Assembly (NCBI GenBank): GCA_964019695.1
Contig: OZ026516.1
Coordinates: 78,509,018 to 78,573,017, forward strand
DNA from: Loripinus fragilis
Lineage: Eukaryota > Mollusca > Bivalvia > Lucinida > Lucinidae
Direction of reading: 5' to 3'
DNA length: 64,000 nt
In this document: positions 1 through 12,706 of the stretch, piece by piece
Numbering within the stretch: the first letter of the stretch is position 1
Layout: every line of letters starts with the position of its first letter
Translations under genes and position numbers: made by a program
Notes under the pieces: generated by a model
The model's database searches: none
Seen by the model: only the letters and a program-made list of their open reading frames with translations
What the model was told of the DNA's origin: nothing

Positions 1-59
1 ATGTGTATATATCATTGAATAACCTTGTTAAGAGCCTTAGTCAGCAAAAGGCCAACCAA

Positions 60-2030
60 TACAAACTTACCTAACAGGATATTTTTCAATAGTATCAATG
101 AACTAATTTAGCTTTACTTTTTTGAGCTTGACATAAACATCAATTGTAGGCATCTGTTAGATATGTTTCTGCTCGCCAGCGTTACTTATGATACGTTGTA
201 ATCTAAATTGCAATTAATGACTTTATAGATTGCATTTTAGAACAAAAGATGTTCCCCAACCTTAAATTTATATTGTAGATATATATTCTAATGGTAAATT
301 TCCATTTTTACGTATTTGAAGTTATTAATAACTTGTAACTGTAGTGAAATTTTATAAATATGCTTATTAGCTTACACATTTTCTATGCTCATTTATTAGA
401 TAACGTAGATTACAGGCCTATTATGAAACTTTGACAATCGGAAACGTAGTTAAACAGACCACAGGAAACATAGTAAAACATATAGTCCAATATTAGAATT
501 ATGAAGTAGATATTATACATATTGTCATGTACCATTGATTAAAAACCTGTAAACTGTCATATCAAAGTAAAATAATCAATCAAAATTACAAAACTCTCTT
601 AAATAAGTGTATTTTTAGAACAATTTGTCTAAAATTGAAAATATTTAAATAATATGTGGAGAGAAGACTCAAATATATTCTGAGCCAAAGGCTTGTTGCC
701 AGGCACAGGTAAATTTGGGTCTACTTCCCACACTTTTTAAATTAGTTTTTTTATCCATTTATGCAAGGGACAATGTTGTTACCTACGTTACCTGATATAT
801 ATTAACAACAACAAACTATCCATCGTAATTGAATTTGTTTATGGTAATTATTTCGTTTCATTGTGAAAGTGGTGAAGAAGACCTTGTACATTCCAATGCA
901 ATGTAAATTGTCAGATAGAAAATCTCTACGCCAATACTAGAAGTGACTTTCTTTTTCAACCTCTATTGCCAGTTATAAGTTGTAAATAGCCTAAAATATG
1001 TAAAAATGGAAATTCATCATTAGAATAGAGATTTTTAATACACATTTAAGGTTGGGGGGAATGGTTTATTCTGATATGCAATCTATAGGTTAATATCTGC
1101 AATTTCGTAAAAATGTAAAATAAGTAACTATATCTCACACATGTATGCAATTGATGTTTATGACAAGCTAAAACATGTAAAGTCAAATAATTTCATTGAT
1201 ACTTTTGAAAATATCATATTAGTCTTGTATTTTGTGTAATGCTATTTTCAATGTTAGTAGGGTAACAATAATTACAGGCAATTTATAGAAAAAAAAGACC
1301 AAAGAAAACATAGTAACATATGGGTTTCGAATACCCCAAGACATGTCCCAGACTGAAAATAGTACCCAAGTTTCTCTTCCTGTGGCTGGAGAACATGGTT
1401 CGTTCTTATATGCAACCTATAAAGTCATTATCTGCAATTTCATATAAAAAGTAACATACGTTACGCTGACGAGCTGCAATACATCTCACAGATGTCTGAA
1501 ATTGATGTTTATGACTATGTTAAACATTTAAATCTCAAATAAATTCATTGATACTAATATAAAATATAGTATTAGTCTTGTATTGACTTTTTGTTTATTG
1601 TTACTCCCATTGTGGGAGTCTGTAACTGTTCTGTGTTTTGTTGTACGTTACTTTAAGTCCATTCTAGTATTGCAATCATATTGATGGGGAAGAGAGAGCT
1701 GGTTGCTTTGCATAATTTGTCTTCTTGTTGTCTCGTGATGGTTGAGCGGCTCTTCCTCGCGGTGCCATGGGGTTGTCTGCGGTTTGTGATTTTGGTATTT
1801 CCTGATCATACTCACTTACTATTTTTGTATTTTGTGTACTGCTATTTTCAATGTTTGTGGGGTAACGGTGATTACAGGCCATTTACAGAAAATTGACCAC
1901 AGAAAACTTAGTAAAACATGGGTTTCTGAGGCCCCCAGACATGTCCCTGACTAAAAATAGTAACCAACTTTTGTCTTCATGGTGGGGTGCAACAGAACTC
2001 AATTTTGAGATTTGGCCCCTGCACGTGCTT
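60..2030. repeat. Mosaic of direct and inverted AT-rich repeats
   Basis: TTGATGTTTATGACAAGCTA at 1151 and TTGATGTTTATGACTATGTT at 1502 are direct copies; 125-150 (TTGACATAAACATCAATTG) is the inverse. ACAGGCAATTTATAGAAAA (1275), ACAGGCCATTTACAGAAAAT (1873) and ACAGGCCTATTATGAAAC (411) form a second set. No coding sequence seen; ORFs here are short and unconvincing. Confidence 0.6.
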
Positions 2031-2129
2031 CTTTCCAAATGTTTGGGACGATACCTAAGCTTAGGGATTGATTGAATAAAGAACATAATAGAGATGAGAG
2101 CTCATGAGTCAATTCTTTGAGTATGCAAT

Positions 2130-2358
2130 TGAGCCGTGACATGAGATTTCAAACAATGTGGTATGTGCGACCAGCAAAGCCTCAGGTCAGCCTGCGCATA
2201 CGCGCAGTGTGATCAGAGCCTTTGCTAGTCGCTTGAATATTCTCTGAATAATAAGCTACTGATTGAACATCATTTGGAGTTTCTAAGCTTAAAATGAGGC
2301 TGCACAGGCTCGTCTGAGTCTTCACTTGTCATTGTTGGAAATCACATGTCAAGGCTCT
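2130..2358. mobile_element. MITE family C copy 1
   Basis: Left end TGAGCCGTGACATGAGATTT, internal palindrome GCCTGCGCATACGCGCAGTGTG, right end TTGGAAATCACATGTCAAGG. The terminal inverted repeats are about 30 bp in the better copies. This one is the most decayed. Confidence 0.75.
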
Positions 2359-2403
2359 CAATTATTGTTGATTCCATCTGGGCATGTAGCTTTACCAATT
2401 GGA

Positions 2404-2755
2404 AGAACTTTTAGTTGGTTGGCAAGTAAACAAAAATAATAGCCCTGTATGCTCCACTTCAATTCTTCATCGTAGTCAAAAAGGATGTTATAAACAGCAC
2501 AGCCTATTCTAATAATCAATTATGAATAAATGGAACCAAAAATGATGCTCAGCTAGGTTTATTTTGTAAAAAACGAATCCTTTTGAGGCTACTGACAGAT
2601 CTTGAACCCATCTTGCTAGATACGTTTAGAGGAGGGAACCAGCCTATCTGCTCAGACCCGCCGTTGATCTCTAGTAGGTTCGTGACGTCAATCGGTGTTC
2701 AAATCGTAACTAAATTTAGTTCCTATAGTAGCCTATAGTTCGATTCGAAGTGGGC
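2404..2755 (+). repeat. Family K direct repeat, copy 1
   Basis: GGAACTTTTAGTTGGTTGGC, ATAATAGCCCTGTATGCT, TTTTGAGGCTACTGACAGAT, GACCCGCCGTTGATCTCTAG, TAGGTTCGTGACGTCA and CTATAGTTCGATTCGAAGT are all shared with 5420-5751. About 340 bp, no coding. Type of element unknown. Confidence 0.8.
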
Positions 2756-3217
2756 CCCTATCCGGCTTCGTACTCGTACTCGCGTTCAATCTACAGGTTA
2801 GCTTTTAAATAGCGTAGAACCATCTACACCGGCTCATTCACAGTTTCAGCATCTAAGCTATGTAACACTTTCTCTACATCAGTTAAACGAGCAACTACCT
2901 TGAATACATTTAAAAGACCTATGAAAGAATATATTTCATTTTAGAGACTGCAATTTTACTTATGAACACACTCTTTTTATATATTGGATGTACAATGTAG
3001 ACAACAAATGTGCCACCTGACGTAAGACTGTGTGATACTTTTAATTTGTCTGAAACTACATTCATATCCATTATTTTAGCAATGTCATGCCTGCTTGTAT
3101 ATATGTACATATTACTGTTCGTTTGTTCCCATGTTTTATCAGTTATATGTTCAGAGGGCCATATATGGTAGACTGGTCATCGAGCTAAATATGTCACCCT
3201 CTTGATTTATTGTATAA

Positions 3218-3238
3218 ATAAATAAATAAATAAATTTA

Positions 3239-3269
<31 letters not shown>

Positions 3270-3270
3270 A
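3218..3270. repeat. AAAT microsatellite
   Basis: About a dozen AAAT units, interrupted once near 3235. Confidence 0.95.
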
Positions 3271-3621
3271 TGAAATCGACTATCATTTGACATTTTAGAA
3301 AAAAGAAAAAGAATCAGGAGTCACCAGATTTATTATCTTTCAAGGCCGTCGTCGGCGGTCCGGCTATGGCCGGACCACTTTTTTTGCCCGAAATGGTTTT
3401 AGCCGGACCACATTTTTGGCCAAATATGTTTTTTGCAGGGCCGTTTTCTCACGTTTCTTCTAGACCTTCTTTAATGATCTAATTTTCGTTGATCAAAGAT
3501 TAATAAATGATAACTGAAGCGTGCGCTGGTCAATATATCGGCTGGCTCAGGGTGTGAAAGACAGTGGTTAAACAAACACAACTAAGAAAATGACACCTGT
3601 TTTAAGACAGTAATTATAATC

Positions 3622-3853
3622 GAGCCGCGATGCGACAATACCTATCTTCGGGGTGTTCGACAAAGCCAGGCTCAAACCAGTCTCCTCAGCTACAGATACT
3701 AGCTAGAGAATTAAAATTTCGCTCATAATAATTCTAAATATAATACTTTACCATAAGCGTATAACAAAGGAGCTGATCAGACTGCGCGGATGCGCAGGCT
3801 GGTCTGCGCCTTTGTTGTTTGCAAACCCCCGAAGACAGGTTTTCTCACGTCGA
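3622..3853. mobile_element. MITE family D copy 1
   Basis: Contains CTGATCAGACTGCGCGGATG and CAAACCCCCGAAGACAGG and matches, in reverse orientation, the sequence at 19481-19700 (AGCTGAGGAGACTGGTTTGA and its complement). Outer ends are inverted around CCTGTCTTC / GAAGACAGG. Confidence 0.65.
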
Positions 3854-4310
3854 GGCGCAATCAAAGGATTATCCTTTGAAGGGAGTTTTTAATTATAGTC
3901 AATACGACCGATCTCTATGACCTGTGAAGGAACAGAAAAAATATACACTTGAAGGGTTTTCGCTTTGTGCTTTACAGGCACAATACCCTCATCGTCTGCT
4001 CAGCGAAGACGGATAATCAGACAGCTTAAAGGCATTGCCTGATTTTAGACTTCTCTTGGCGCACAACTATTATACAGAATCATGCATATAGGCAAAAATA
4101 CATGTAGTTAAACGCGAAATTGTGAATATTTTCTCATCAATCAGTTTGAACATTCGTTTTGAGTGCGCACAACAACCGTCTCATGGAGACGGTTCTTTTG
4201 TGTGTCCACAGCTTAACTTTCGGTTGAAAATTTAGCATTTGTTTTGGGTTCTCACAAAAAACGCCTTAATGAGACTGTATTTTTGAGTACCCATGACTAA
4301 CTACATTAGG

Positions 4311-4456
4311 GTAGGTGCTAGAATGTCTATTCCCAAAATGTAGACATAATGGGAATAGACATTTTGGCACAGTAGACATTATGGGAATAGACGTTTTGGG
4401 AATAGACATTTTGGGAATAGACATTTTGGGAATAGACATTGTAGCACTACCCCGAC
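4311..4456. repeat. 16-bp tandem repeat within an inverted context
   Basis: GGGAATAGACATTTT recurs five or more times (4352-4440). It is preceded by the inverse GAATGTCTATTCCCAAAATG, with outer GGTAGGTGCTA / TAGCACTACCCC pairing. The repeat lies inside one arm of a palindrome. Confidence 0.8.
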
Positions 4457-5244
4457 ATATGTTTTGATTGAGAAATAGGGAGAATATTTTTTATAACACA
4501 CTCTTATCTCAGAGGCCTGAGAATGCTGTGCCCTGGTTAATATGTATATACTGTTACATGTACGTAAATCAATGAAAAGAATTTAAAAAAAAAGACAAAA
4601 AAGAAAAAAAACAATAGACGAAAAATAAGATAAAAAGAAAATGAACAAAACAAAACAAACAAATAAAAAAACTACAGCGAGGATATCTGTATCAGATTTA
4701 ACTGTTACTTTAAATTTTGAAGAATCAGTTAACTTTGATGCCACCGCCTCATGAGATCCATCGAGGGGTCGAAATAGTTGTTGATATTTTGGTAGTTGTG
4801 GGAGGGGTGGCAGTCGAAAGAGGCTGTGGTAGGCATTTGGAAAATAGCTATAATGCCTGTAAAATAAGCTGAGGTTCACAAGCGAAAATGGTCTCAAAGT
4901 GAAAACAGAGTCGCTTCTTTAGTCATCTTGAATTACAAAATTTTCTTGGGGGACGTCCCCCAAACCCCCCTTATGTCCCCTCATCCTCTCCCCACCCCCT
5001 CGTGCCATCCACACTCGTTGAACACCAACGGTGTTCAATGGCCGTACCACTTTCTAAAAGCCGACGACGGCCCTGTCTTTCAGGAGGGCCAAATTTAACA
5101 CCACCCCCACAAATTTCGAGGATAATTCAATATAAAACGTTAAGGAGTGCATTTTTGTCATTTATATTATTCCATATTACTTGTATGAAGTAATTTTGTA
5201 TTACAAGACGAGAATAAAAATTACAAGAAAAAAAATTATAATCA

Positions 5245-5322
5245 AGTGCCCACCCGGGAATCGACCCTGGTCCTATGGTTCTAAAGTCGGACATGATAAC
5301 CAGGCCACGATTGTTCGAAATA
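5245..5322 (-). repeat. tRNA-like relic
   Basis: Minus strand: GTGGCCTGGTTATCATGTCC (box A-like), TTTAGAACC, CCAGGGTCGATTCCCGGGTG (T-arm). No matching acceptor stem. Probably SINE-derived. Confidence 0.5.
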
Positions 5323-5419
5323 ACAGTACATATTGGGCGAATTCGAATCGAACTAAAGTTTCTTCTATAGTTCTTACGTAGGATGAGCACGCACGTGTAC
5401 ACCCGAACGGCTAAAGTTG

Positions 5420-5751
5420 GAACTTTTAGTTGGTTGGCAAGTAAACAAAAATAATAGCCCTGTATGCTTCATCTTCAATTCTTCATCGTAGACAAAAACT
5501 GCAAAGCCTTTTCTAATAATCAATTACGAATAAGTGGAACCATAAGGTTAATTCAAAAAAATCATTTTGAGGCTACTAACCGATCTTGAACCCATCTTGC
5601 TGTATAGCTCTAGAGTAGGGAACTGTAGGGAGCGGTGCTCCGACCCGCCGTTGATCTCTAGTAGGTTCGTGACGTCACCCTAGTAGCGACTATAGGTGTT
5701 CGAATCAAACTTTAGTTACTATAGTAGGGACTATAGTTCGATCCGAAGTCA
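5420..5751 (+). repeat. Family K direct repeat, copy 2
   Basis: Same order of blocks as 2404-2755, same strand, with small indels. It lacks the GGATGTTATAAACAG stretch and has CTATAGTAGGGACTATAG where copy 1 is reduced. Confidence 0.8.
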
Positions 5752-8503
5752 ATCCGAGAATGGTAAAAACTTCGAAATTTTTTCATTGTTGATGTCGCCT
5801 GTTCTATCTTATCTGTATTTGGTATTCAGACGACCAGTTATGATGAAGGGTCAATAGATATTACGGACACAATTCAGTTACTTTCGTCTGTCAAAAAATG
5901 TGCAAATATCCATCTTACATAAGAGTCCGAAATCTTAAATGGTCGGAAAGACGGGACCCAGACAACTTTTCCTGTTTGGTGCGCATTAGCAGTCTATGTG
6001 CGCATGGGAGTAAGGGCTAACCGAAAGTGCCCTTAAGGTCATGCAAAATCTATAAACTACCCCCCCCCACACACACACACACACACTGTATAGCTTAGCA
6101 CGTACAATTTTTTTAAGGATTTGATTATACGTTTTTATGCACATACGCTATTTTATCATATGCTAGTCTAAATAAAAATAATGTAGGAGAAGAATAACAT
6201 AAGCTTCCAGCTTTCGTTCTAATCCGTTTACATTATGTATCTTGTATATATTTGTATGTGTATCTTACCAAGTTGCAATAAAATATGTTAAAACTAAAAA
6301 AAATGTAGAATCCCCCCCCCCCTTTTTTTATCCCAAAATTTCGTTTTTAACAATATGTGCGCCGGGGTTTGGGGCAGCACGTGAGATTTTGATACGTGTC
6401 ACAAACTCGGTTACAAATGTGAAAAGCCCTCCTTTATAACACGCACATGTGGGAGTGAAGGGGTCTGAATTTTGGTCCCAGTCCACATCTACATCTATAC
6501 TCCACGAGAAGCGGAAATCTCAACTGCTCGCCGTTGATGAGCATGGTTTGGAACATGTACCATGCGGATACAAACGAAAATCTTTTCAGCACACCATCGC
6601 TTGGAATGCTTATTGGAAATCGGCGCTATACCACTTTTGATTTCCACTGTGTATAACATTTTTCATTTTATGCAACACGTTTTATCTTTTATTAGCTCAA
6701 CTGAACTGTGCCGAGCGCAAAGCAGCCATTAATTGAAAACCTAAAGCTTACCTCGCTTAAATACACATCAACCGGCTGTCGACGGTACCATTTCTCGTGA
6801 TGTCAGGCAAATAATGACTAATTCATCAAAATCTGAGTTAATTTTATTTTATTTGCGCTATTACACGTGTAGAGAATCTAATTTTCAAATGCTGATTTCG
6901 TAAAATCCTAGTTGATAGTTTTTTGCTAAATACATCTATCTTACCTTATCGATTTTTAGTATTCCTTAAGCACAGCTCTCGCCTTCCCCAACTAATGTGT
7001 GTTTTTCCTAAGGTATGTTGTCGAGCTAAAAGGTTAGTGGCGCATAACAAATATAAAGCGTTTCATCAGAAAGGACAACTCTAGCATATTTTCATTTCTC
7101 AATCTACAGCATTTTCCTTCTCATTAATCTGCATGCTTGCTAATTTGCATGTGCTGGGTGTTTGTTTTTTTGTGTGTGGGTTTTTTTTGGTTATTTTAGC
7201 ATCTGCAGATTTTGTTTAATTTACGTTTTTCGAAAAAAAAATCAGGAACCAGATCAGGCTCGGATGTTTTCAAAAGGTTGTTTGCAGACGACAAAGTCGC
7301 CACTAGCGGGTAAAAGTTACTGTTTGCGTAAAAGTTACTGGTGAAAAATTGGTACTGTACTTGGAGGTATTTTGGTAATGGTATGCGAGCCAGTTTTTTT
7401 TAAACCTACCCCAATAAAAAAAAAAATGACCTACATTCATATATTTTATTGAACAAAATGTTTACATATTCATATACTGTTCTTTGATTTTATACCCTCT
7501 TTGCTGTCTGTAAACAATTTGGTTTCTGAGCTGATTATTAGTATTTTCAAGCAGGGGTGTCAGAAAATATATCAATGATGAAAAACTGGGTCATTCATAT
7601 ACCTTTCTTAGAAAAATAGGGCTTATCGTATACCTTGCAGCGCTGAAAAATGGGGCTATTCGGCACGCACATCCGTATTATCTCGTATATAGGTAGTTAT
7701 CCCCCCCCCCCCCCCGAGGATTGCTTGTGTATGTCTTAGTGAACAGTGAAGACCATACCATGATTCTCTCGTTTGGTGATCTCGTCTATCTTCTCGCCGG
7801 TGGTGGGGGGAGGGGGTAGACCTTAGTTGTTTTTTTTTATCCTTATGAAAATATTGTAGATTCTGATCAGTCTGATCAAGCCCCACATCTTGTGCCATCT
7901 GATCTGGATGTACACTTGACACAGAGGATAAGGGGAGCGCAGTGGCTCTTCATTATCAATGTTTTAATCATTAATTACTATCTTCTGTCATATCACAAAA
8001 AATGCTCTCAAACCTTCCTTCCATAATTATACAGATCTTCCTACCACGGAAGGAATATTCTTTCTGGTGTATAGCTATACCTTATATTGTGCCAAAAAGT
8101 TGACTTTCTTATAGTTTTATGACATGACACATATAAAGGCAAATTCTATTTAATAGAAAATGTTGCATAGCTTGGACAAATGTGAAAAAAACGCATGGGT
8201 TTGATTTAGAGTTAACAAAATTTTATAAATGAATGCTACCTGAATGAATTATGAATATTTCTTTTATTTCAAAATAAAACAATGAAAGGATCATTCATGA
8301 AGTATTTATTCATTTAATTCACTTTTTTAAGAAAGATTAATGAAGACTTAAAAAGTGGGCTGTATATCCCGATTTTATACCTGGTTTTAATTTGCATCTA
8401 CAATCAGAGAGTAAAATTAATGCATGTATTTGATCATCCAGAAAAATTACATGTATATTAAATCATAATTAATAATTGAGACAATTCTCCTTTTAATTGA
8501 AAT

Positions 8504-8509
<6 letters not shown>
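5752..8509. other. No gene recognised
   Basis: AT-rich DNA with C tracts and a CA run (6061-6086, 6311-6328, 7699-7715). Small ORFs near 6449-6640 and 7656-7922 have no recognisable motif and no splice context that I can support. Confidence 0.6.

Positions 8510-8547
<38 letters not shown>
8510..8547. repeat. GA microsatellite
   Basis: About 19 uninterrupted GA units. Confidence 0.97.
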
Positions 8548-8548
<1 letters not shown>

Positions 8549-10254
8549 ATACTTATAGTATTGTCATAGTTACACTAATATTTCTACGGTCAGCCGTTTA
8601 CCTGTTCAGCCTTCTAGGGAGTCTGGTCAGCAAATTGGTCTGCATCTGTTTTGGTCAGCGACCAGTGGTCTTCAAAGGAAAAGTCAGCCTTTTAGGGAGG
8701 CCCCAGTTTCTTTTCTTCCGACATCATACCCTGCAGAATGTCAGGCCCGATTTTGATCCGAGCTGTTCACTATTTTTTTTCTTGAAAGTGATTTATGTAT
8801 CAAAATGGCAGTGTCTAGGGCTACGGAATAAATTTCAGGGATACAGACTAGCCTTTTTTCTCCAGGAGCAAGCTGGGTCCCTAAATAAATATTACTTGGG
8901 CCCAGCTCAAAACTTAGGAGCCCAGGATTCAGTGGAAAATTTAAGTCATTGAAACACCATTGCCAAGCATTGGCTTTATTCATAATTGAAGTCAGAGACG
9001 CTTCCTCTAACTATAATGACGTCAAGAAAAAACGCCTCATCTAAAAATAAACGTGAATATCTCTTAGACTGATCAGACTAAAGTTATGAATTTTAGTGCA
9101 TTATAACATCTTACCAGTCAAGCGTATCTAATGAAAACAAGATCGCTGAAAGAATATTTGAGGCTGAGAAAATGACCGCGGCTTGAGACAGGGGTCACAA
9201 TTTCGTGCGACACAAGATTGTAGCCACCTTTGCTTTGTTTCCAGACACAATCCGTTGACAGGAAAAACGTGTTTTACCATTGTAAAACAGTCTCTATTTT
9301 ACAACAAAAATGCGTTTATAATGTTCAGACAATGTTTGTACGCGTCTGCTGAAAGAAACAACTTACCCCACCCACCTTTTCGCCATGCATTTCAGTAAAA
9401 CTTAAATGTCATGACCCTGCAAAGTGGGTGAAATGATTGTTACGAATCCTTTGCAAAAGTCTTAAGGCTTTAATCAGCGACGATTGCGGAGGAAACGCAA
9501 TCTGGCACGTTTTCCAGACGGCCGTTTTGGATGACGTCAACGTAGACCAACGACTGGCCATTGGGCGTTACAGCTTATCTGAAATAACGTAATTTTATGT
9601 AGGAATATTCTGGGTACATTACCCAATGTACCCCCTTATCAGTTTTTCCATAACTTAAAGGAAAACGAGAATGTTGGAAAGTTTCGTAAACGGACCTTAC
9701 ATTTTGTCTTTAATATGACGTCATAATTTCACAAAGTTATTACTCGCAAGCACAACTGTTTGAAAAAATGATCCAAATTTGTTCTTTGATTAGCAAAACA
9801 TTTACGGCACAAACTGGGTGCAAATTCAAATTGAAATTATAAGCGATCGATTCACAATGCCGTCATGTGTACGTTGAGCCTGTATGACGTCATCGGAATA
9901 ACCCGTCACCTGCATATCAAATTAAAGTCATTTTCCAACATCGCCCAACTCTACATAAAGAAGCAGTACGTCGCTGTTCATTTTCTTTAATCACCGCAAA
10001 GAAATCAGCGATAAAGAGTGAGGCGTTTTTAGTTGACGTCAGTATATATATATCATATTACATGTAACGGTATTTTGAATCAGTTGAATGAAGATTTTTA
10101 AACTTCCACCAGCTAGCGTCAGATTTGATAAGACTTCATACTTGTACATACTACCCTTTTTCAGGGACAAACTTGGCCCCTGAGCATTAATTTTTAGGGG
10201 CCCAGCCCAAAATTTAGCGGCACTGGGCGACTGGGCCCCTGTTGGTTTTTTCCC
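8548..10254. other. No gene recognised
   Basis: Unique-looking non-coding DNA. ORFs on both strands over 8635-8983 overlap each other and match nothing I know. GGGCCCAG/CTGGGCCC motifs near 8880 and 10200 suggest a decayed repeat. Confidence 0.55.
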
Positions 10255-10375
10255 TGCGGATCCGTCCCTCTAGCCTGTGAGGCTATGAATACGGATCCGT
10301 ACTCCTAGCCTCCCAGGCTAGGGATACGGACCCGTATCTCTAGCATTTTTCAATAGGCCAGGCTAGAGGTACAGC
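10255..10375. repeat. Short cluster of BamHI-like palindromes
   Basis: Three units of the type (C)GGATCCGTnnCTCTAGCCT / ACGGATCCGTACTCCTAGCC / ACGGACCCGTATCTCTAGC, with intervening CTGTGAGGCTA and CTCCCAGGCTAG also self-complementary. Unusual in being GC-rich. Confidence 0.65.
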
Positions 10376-10493
10376 TTAATAATCTTAAGAAGCGTTACAA
10401 TCGGAAGAAATGACAACTTAGATAATCGTTTTTGAAATACACGAAGGTGCGAAAACACTTAATGATATTAATGAAGAGTAGAGTTACGACGTC

Positions 10494-10660
10494 GGTCACG
10501 TTATTATACAGTTATTGACTTCAATGAGGTAGACATAAGGATTTATCTACCCGAAAAACTGATAATTCACCGAGGCCGCTAGGCCGAGGTGAATATCACT
10601 TTAAAGGGTAGATAAATCCTTATGTCTACTGAAATTGACGCCAATAACTGTTTTGCTATA
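10494..10660. repeat. Palindromic element
   Basis: GTAGACATAAGGATTTATCT at about 10531 pairs with AGATAAATCCTTATGTCTAC at about 10610. Inner CACCGAGGCC/GGCCGAGGTG and outer CAGTTATTG/CAATAACTG also pair. The whole 160 bp is one hairpin; likely a MITE. Confidence 0.7.
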
Positions 10661-10699
10661 TGACTTTTCATTTAAGAATGAAAATTTTGCTACTTTCAC

Positions 10700-11990
10700 T
10701 TTTGTTGTTAAAGACATGTTCAACCTTCTATCTAAGACATCTAAGGACTTTCTCAAAAGTTTTAACAACTGTTATTAAAATATCTTAATGTAGTATTTTG
10801 CATTTTCAAATGTATATTATTTCTCTTAATGGGGAATGTAAAATGTTATCATTAGACTGTTTTTACAGTTTGTTTATTCATACAAAGGTAAATAAGCAAA
10901 CAAAACAAAACTGTTGTAAACGTTCATGAAAGTCTTTAATTTACCTGTTGGGAGGTGAAACAGCAAATCATGTCAATTTCATGCAGCACATGCTAGTTTC
11001 ATACCCATCATGCTATTTTAAGCTCTCTAGAGGGTAATATTGCAGAAGTGTCAAAAATATTAACTTCTAGAAACTAGTTCGAGCTGGTTTTCATGCAATA
11101 TTAACTTGTGGACCGGTTTAGACCAGTTTCCATGTAGACATAGAGATTTATGAAGACAAATTGGAGACAGGGTTCTCTCCAGGTATATAACAAAGTACTT
11201 TATTCACCTGATTAGGACAAATATATACTTCTAACTATAAATCCTACTCTTATCTAGCACGGACTATACTTAATAATTACAATAATAGTAACATGTAAAG
11301 TTTACCCAAATTGACACGAGACTGATTAATTTTCGCCAAAATCTTCGTGACGTGTTCAGTACTCCTATCTTGGTGATGCTTTTAACAGGAATATGAAGAT
11401 AATGTCGATTCATTAATACAAATGTTCTAATAGCCTAGTAGTGGTTAGGTGGCAACTCACTGATCAAGCCAATCTGGATCGAAACTTGGAAAAGCCTTTT
11501 TTTTATTCAAATGTGAAATTGCATCCTTTTTTTAATTTAGGATTGTTCTTATATTTTACGTCATCTCGTGAAGGGCTTCACATCTTTCATTTATATTTAG
11601 TCGCTTTTATGTTCATTATTTCCAATGTTTCCTCACTCTTTTCCTGTCAGCGGCGACTTTTGTTGTCAGCTGATAACCTTTGCAAACAGTTGTTCCCAGA
11701 TCAGTAGCAACAGAACGTTGGTCCTGATCTGGATACACACCGTTTTACACTCTGATAGTGTTCTTGAAAGATGCTTTGAAAAAAATTATCTGGAAAAAAG
11801 TAAGCAGATGGCAACAAAAGTATTAAAATTATCCAGCGTGCAAAGAGTTATTAAATTTCGGCTTATTGAAATTATTCACGTATCTGCGTGTGTTTTTGTT
11901 GAATAAACGTATGCCAGATTCAAATAAATATATCCATGTCTACACAAATCAAGAATAAAGACTAACAAATTAAAAAGAAAGAAGATGAAA
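10700..11990. other. No gene recognised; one core-like hairpin
   Basis: At about 11688-11757, GCAAACAGTTGTTCCCAGATC ... CCTGATCTGGATACACACCG is a decayed version of the MITE core with a different inner stem (CAAC/GTTG). The rest shows nothing recognisable; the overlapping + ORFs at 11441-11906 are AT-rich and motif-free. Confidence 0.5.
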
Positions 11991-11997
11991 AGTTGAA

Positions 11998-12064
11998 ATG
12001 CTACTGGACTTGCACCCACATCTTTTGAGTGCAAAGGACAGGCTCTTATCCATTAGGCTATTGA
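11998..12064 (-). repeat. tRNA-Arg-like relic
   Basis: Minus strand: AATAGCCTAATGGATAAGAG and GTGGGTGCAAGTCCAGTAG, resembling tRNA-Arg arms. The anticodon arm is poorly paired. Probably a SINE head. Confidence 0.45.
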
Positions 12065-12631
12065 GGAATTGTGATTTTTTTTTCATTCATAAAAGTAATT
12101 GTGCCACAATCTGAAGCACACACTTTACAAAGATTGCCGAAGATTCGAAGAAAGGTCATTGAATATGCATATGTCTCAGGTCAATATAGACAAACAATAT
12201 CTGTTCCTATGGCGAATATTTGGTCTGTAAGATATAATTCTTAGGAGTTAATTCTGGTGTTAGTTTTTATAGCTTCAGCCTGCTCCCGTATTGTGGTCTT
12301 GGTTGTGGCTTCGCCCGTTGCGACTATATAGCCTCTTAACACGGGTGGTAAACCTAGGAACTACCACGAAATTGTGTTAACGTAATTTTGTTCCCAAGCC
12401 ACATCCGAGACCCGTCGTGGTAGTTACCAGGCCGAAAATTGGATAAAGAAAGGTTGATGTCAGTTTCATTTTTGTTTTATTTTACAACTAAGAACGAATA
12501 ATGGTGAAATCAGACAATGTGGTTCCGTGTAAATATGTTTCAGCGTCCCCATTAAAATGTATAATGTTCAGCTATCATCCGCGGATCTCAAACTTATCGG
12601 GCCTTTTGACTCTATGCCACCTTTGGTATGA

Positions 12632-12706
12632 TGCGACCGAGATTCGAACCCACGACCAGCCGCTCCGAAAGCGGACATTCTACCAACTGGGCTATTGGGG
12701 TGGTTG
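12632..12706 (-). repeat. tRNA-like sequence (SINE head or tRNA relic)
   Basis: Minus strand: AATAGCCCAGTTGGTAGAAT (D-arm/box A), CCGCTTTCGGAGCGG (anticodon arm, apparent TCG loop), GTGGGTTCGAATCTCGG (T-arm/box B). The 5' CACCCCA does not pair with a 3' acceptor strand, so not a working tRNA. Confidence 0.6.

Larger units (their letters stand above)
3343..5077. mobile_element. Possible composite element between inverted GGCCGTCGTCGGC ends
   Basis: AGGCCGTCGTCGGC at 3342 and GCCGACGACGGCCCT at 5059 are inverse. The interval holds a family D MITE (3622), a family F relative (4119), the 16-bp repeat (4311) and ACGTCCCCCAAACCCCCC near the right end. No transposase is readable. The terminal match is short, so this is tentative. 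Confidence 0.35.

Noticed and set aside
12632..12706. Functional tRNA
   Set aside because: D-, anticodon- and T-arm-like parts are present but the acceptor strands do not pair; more like a SINE head.
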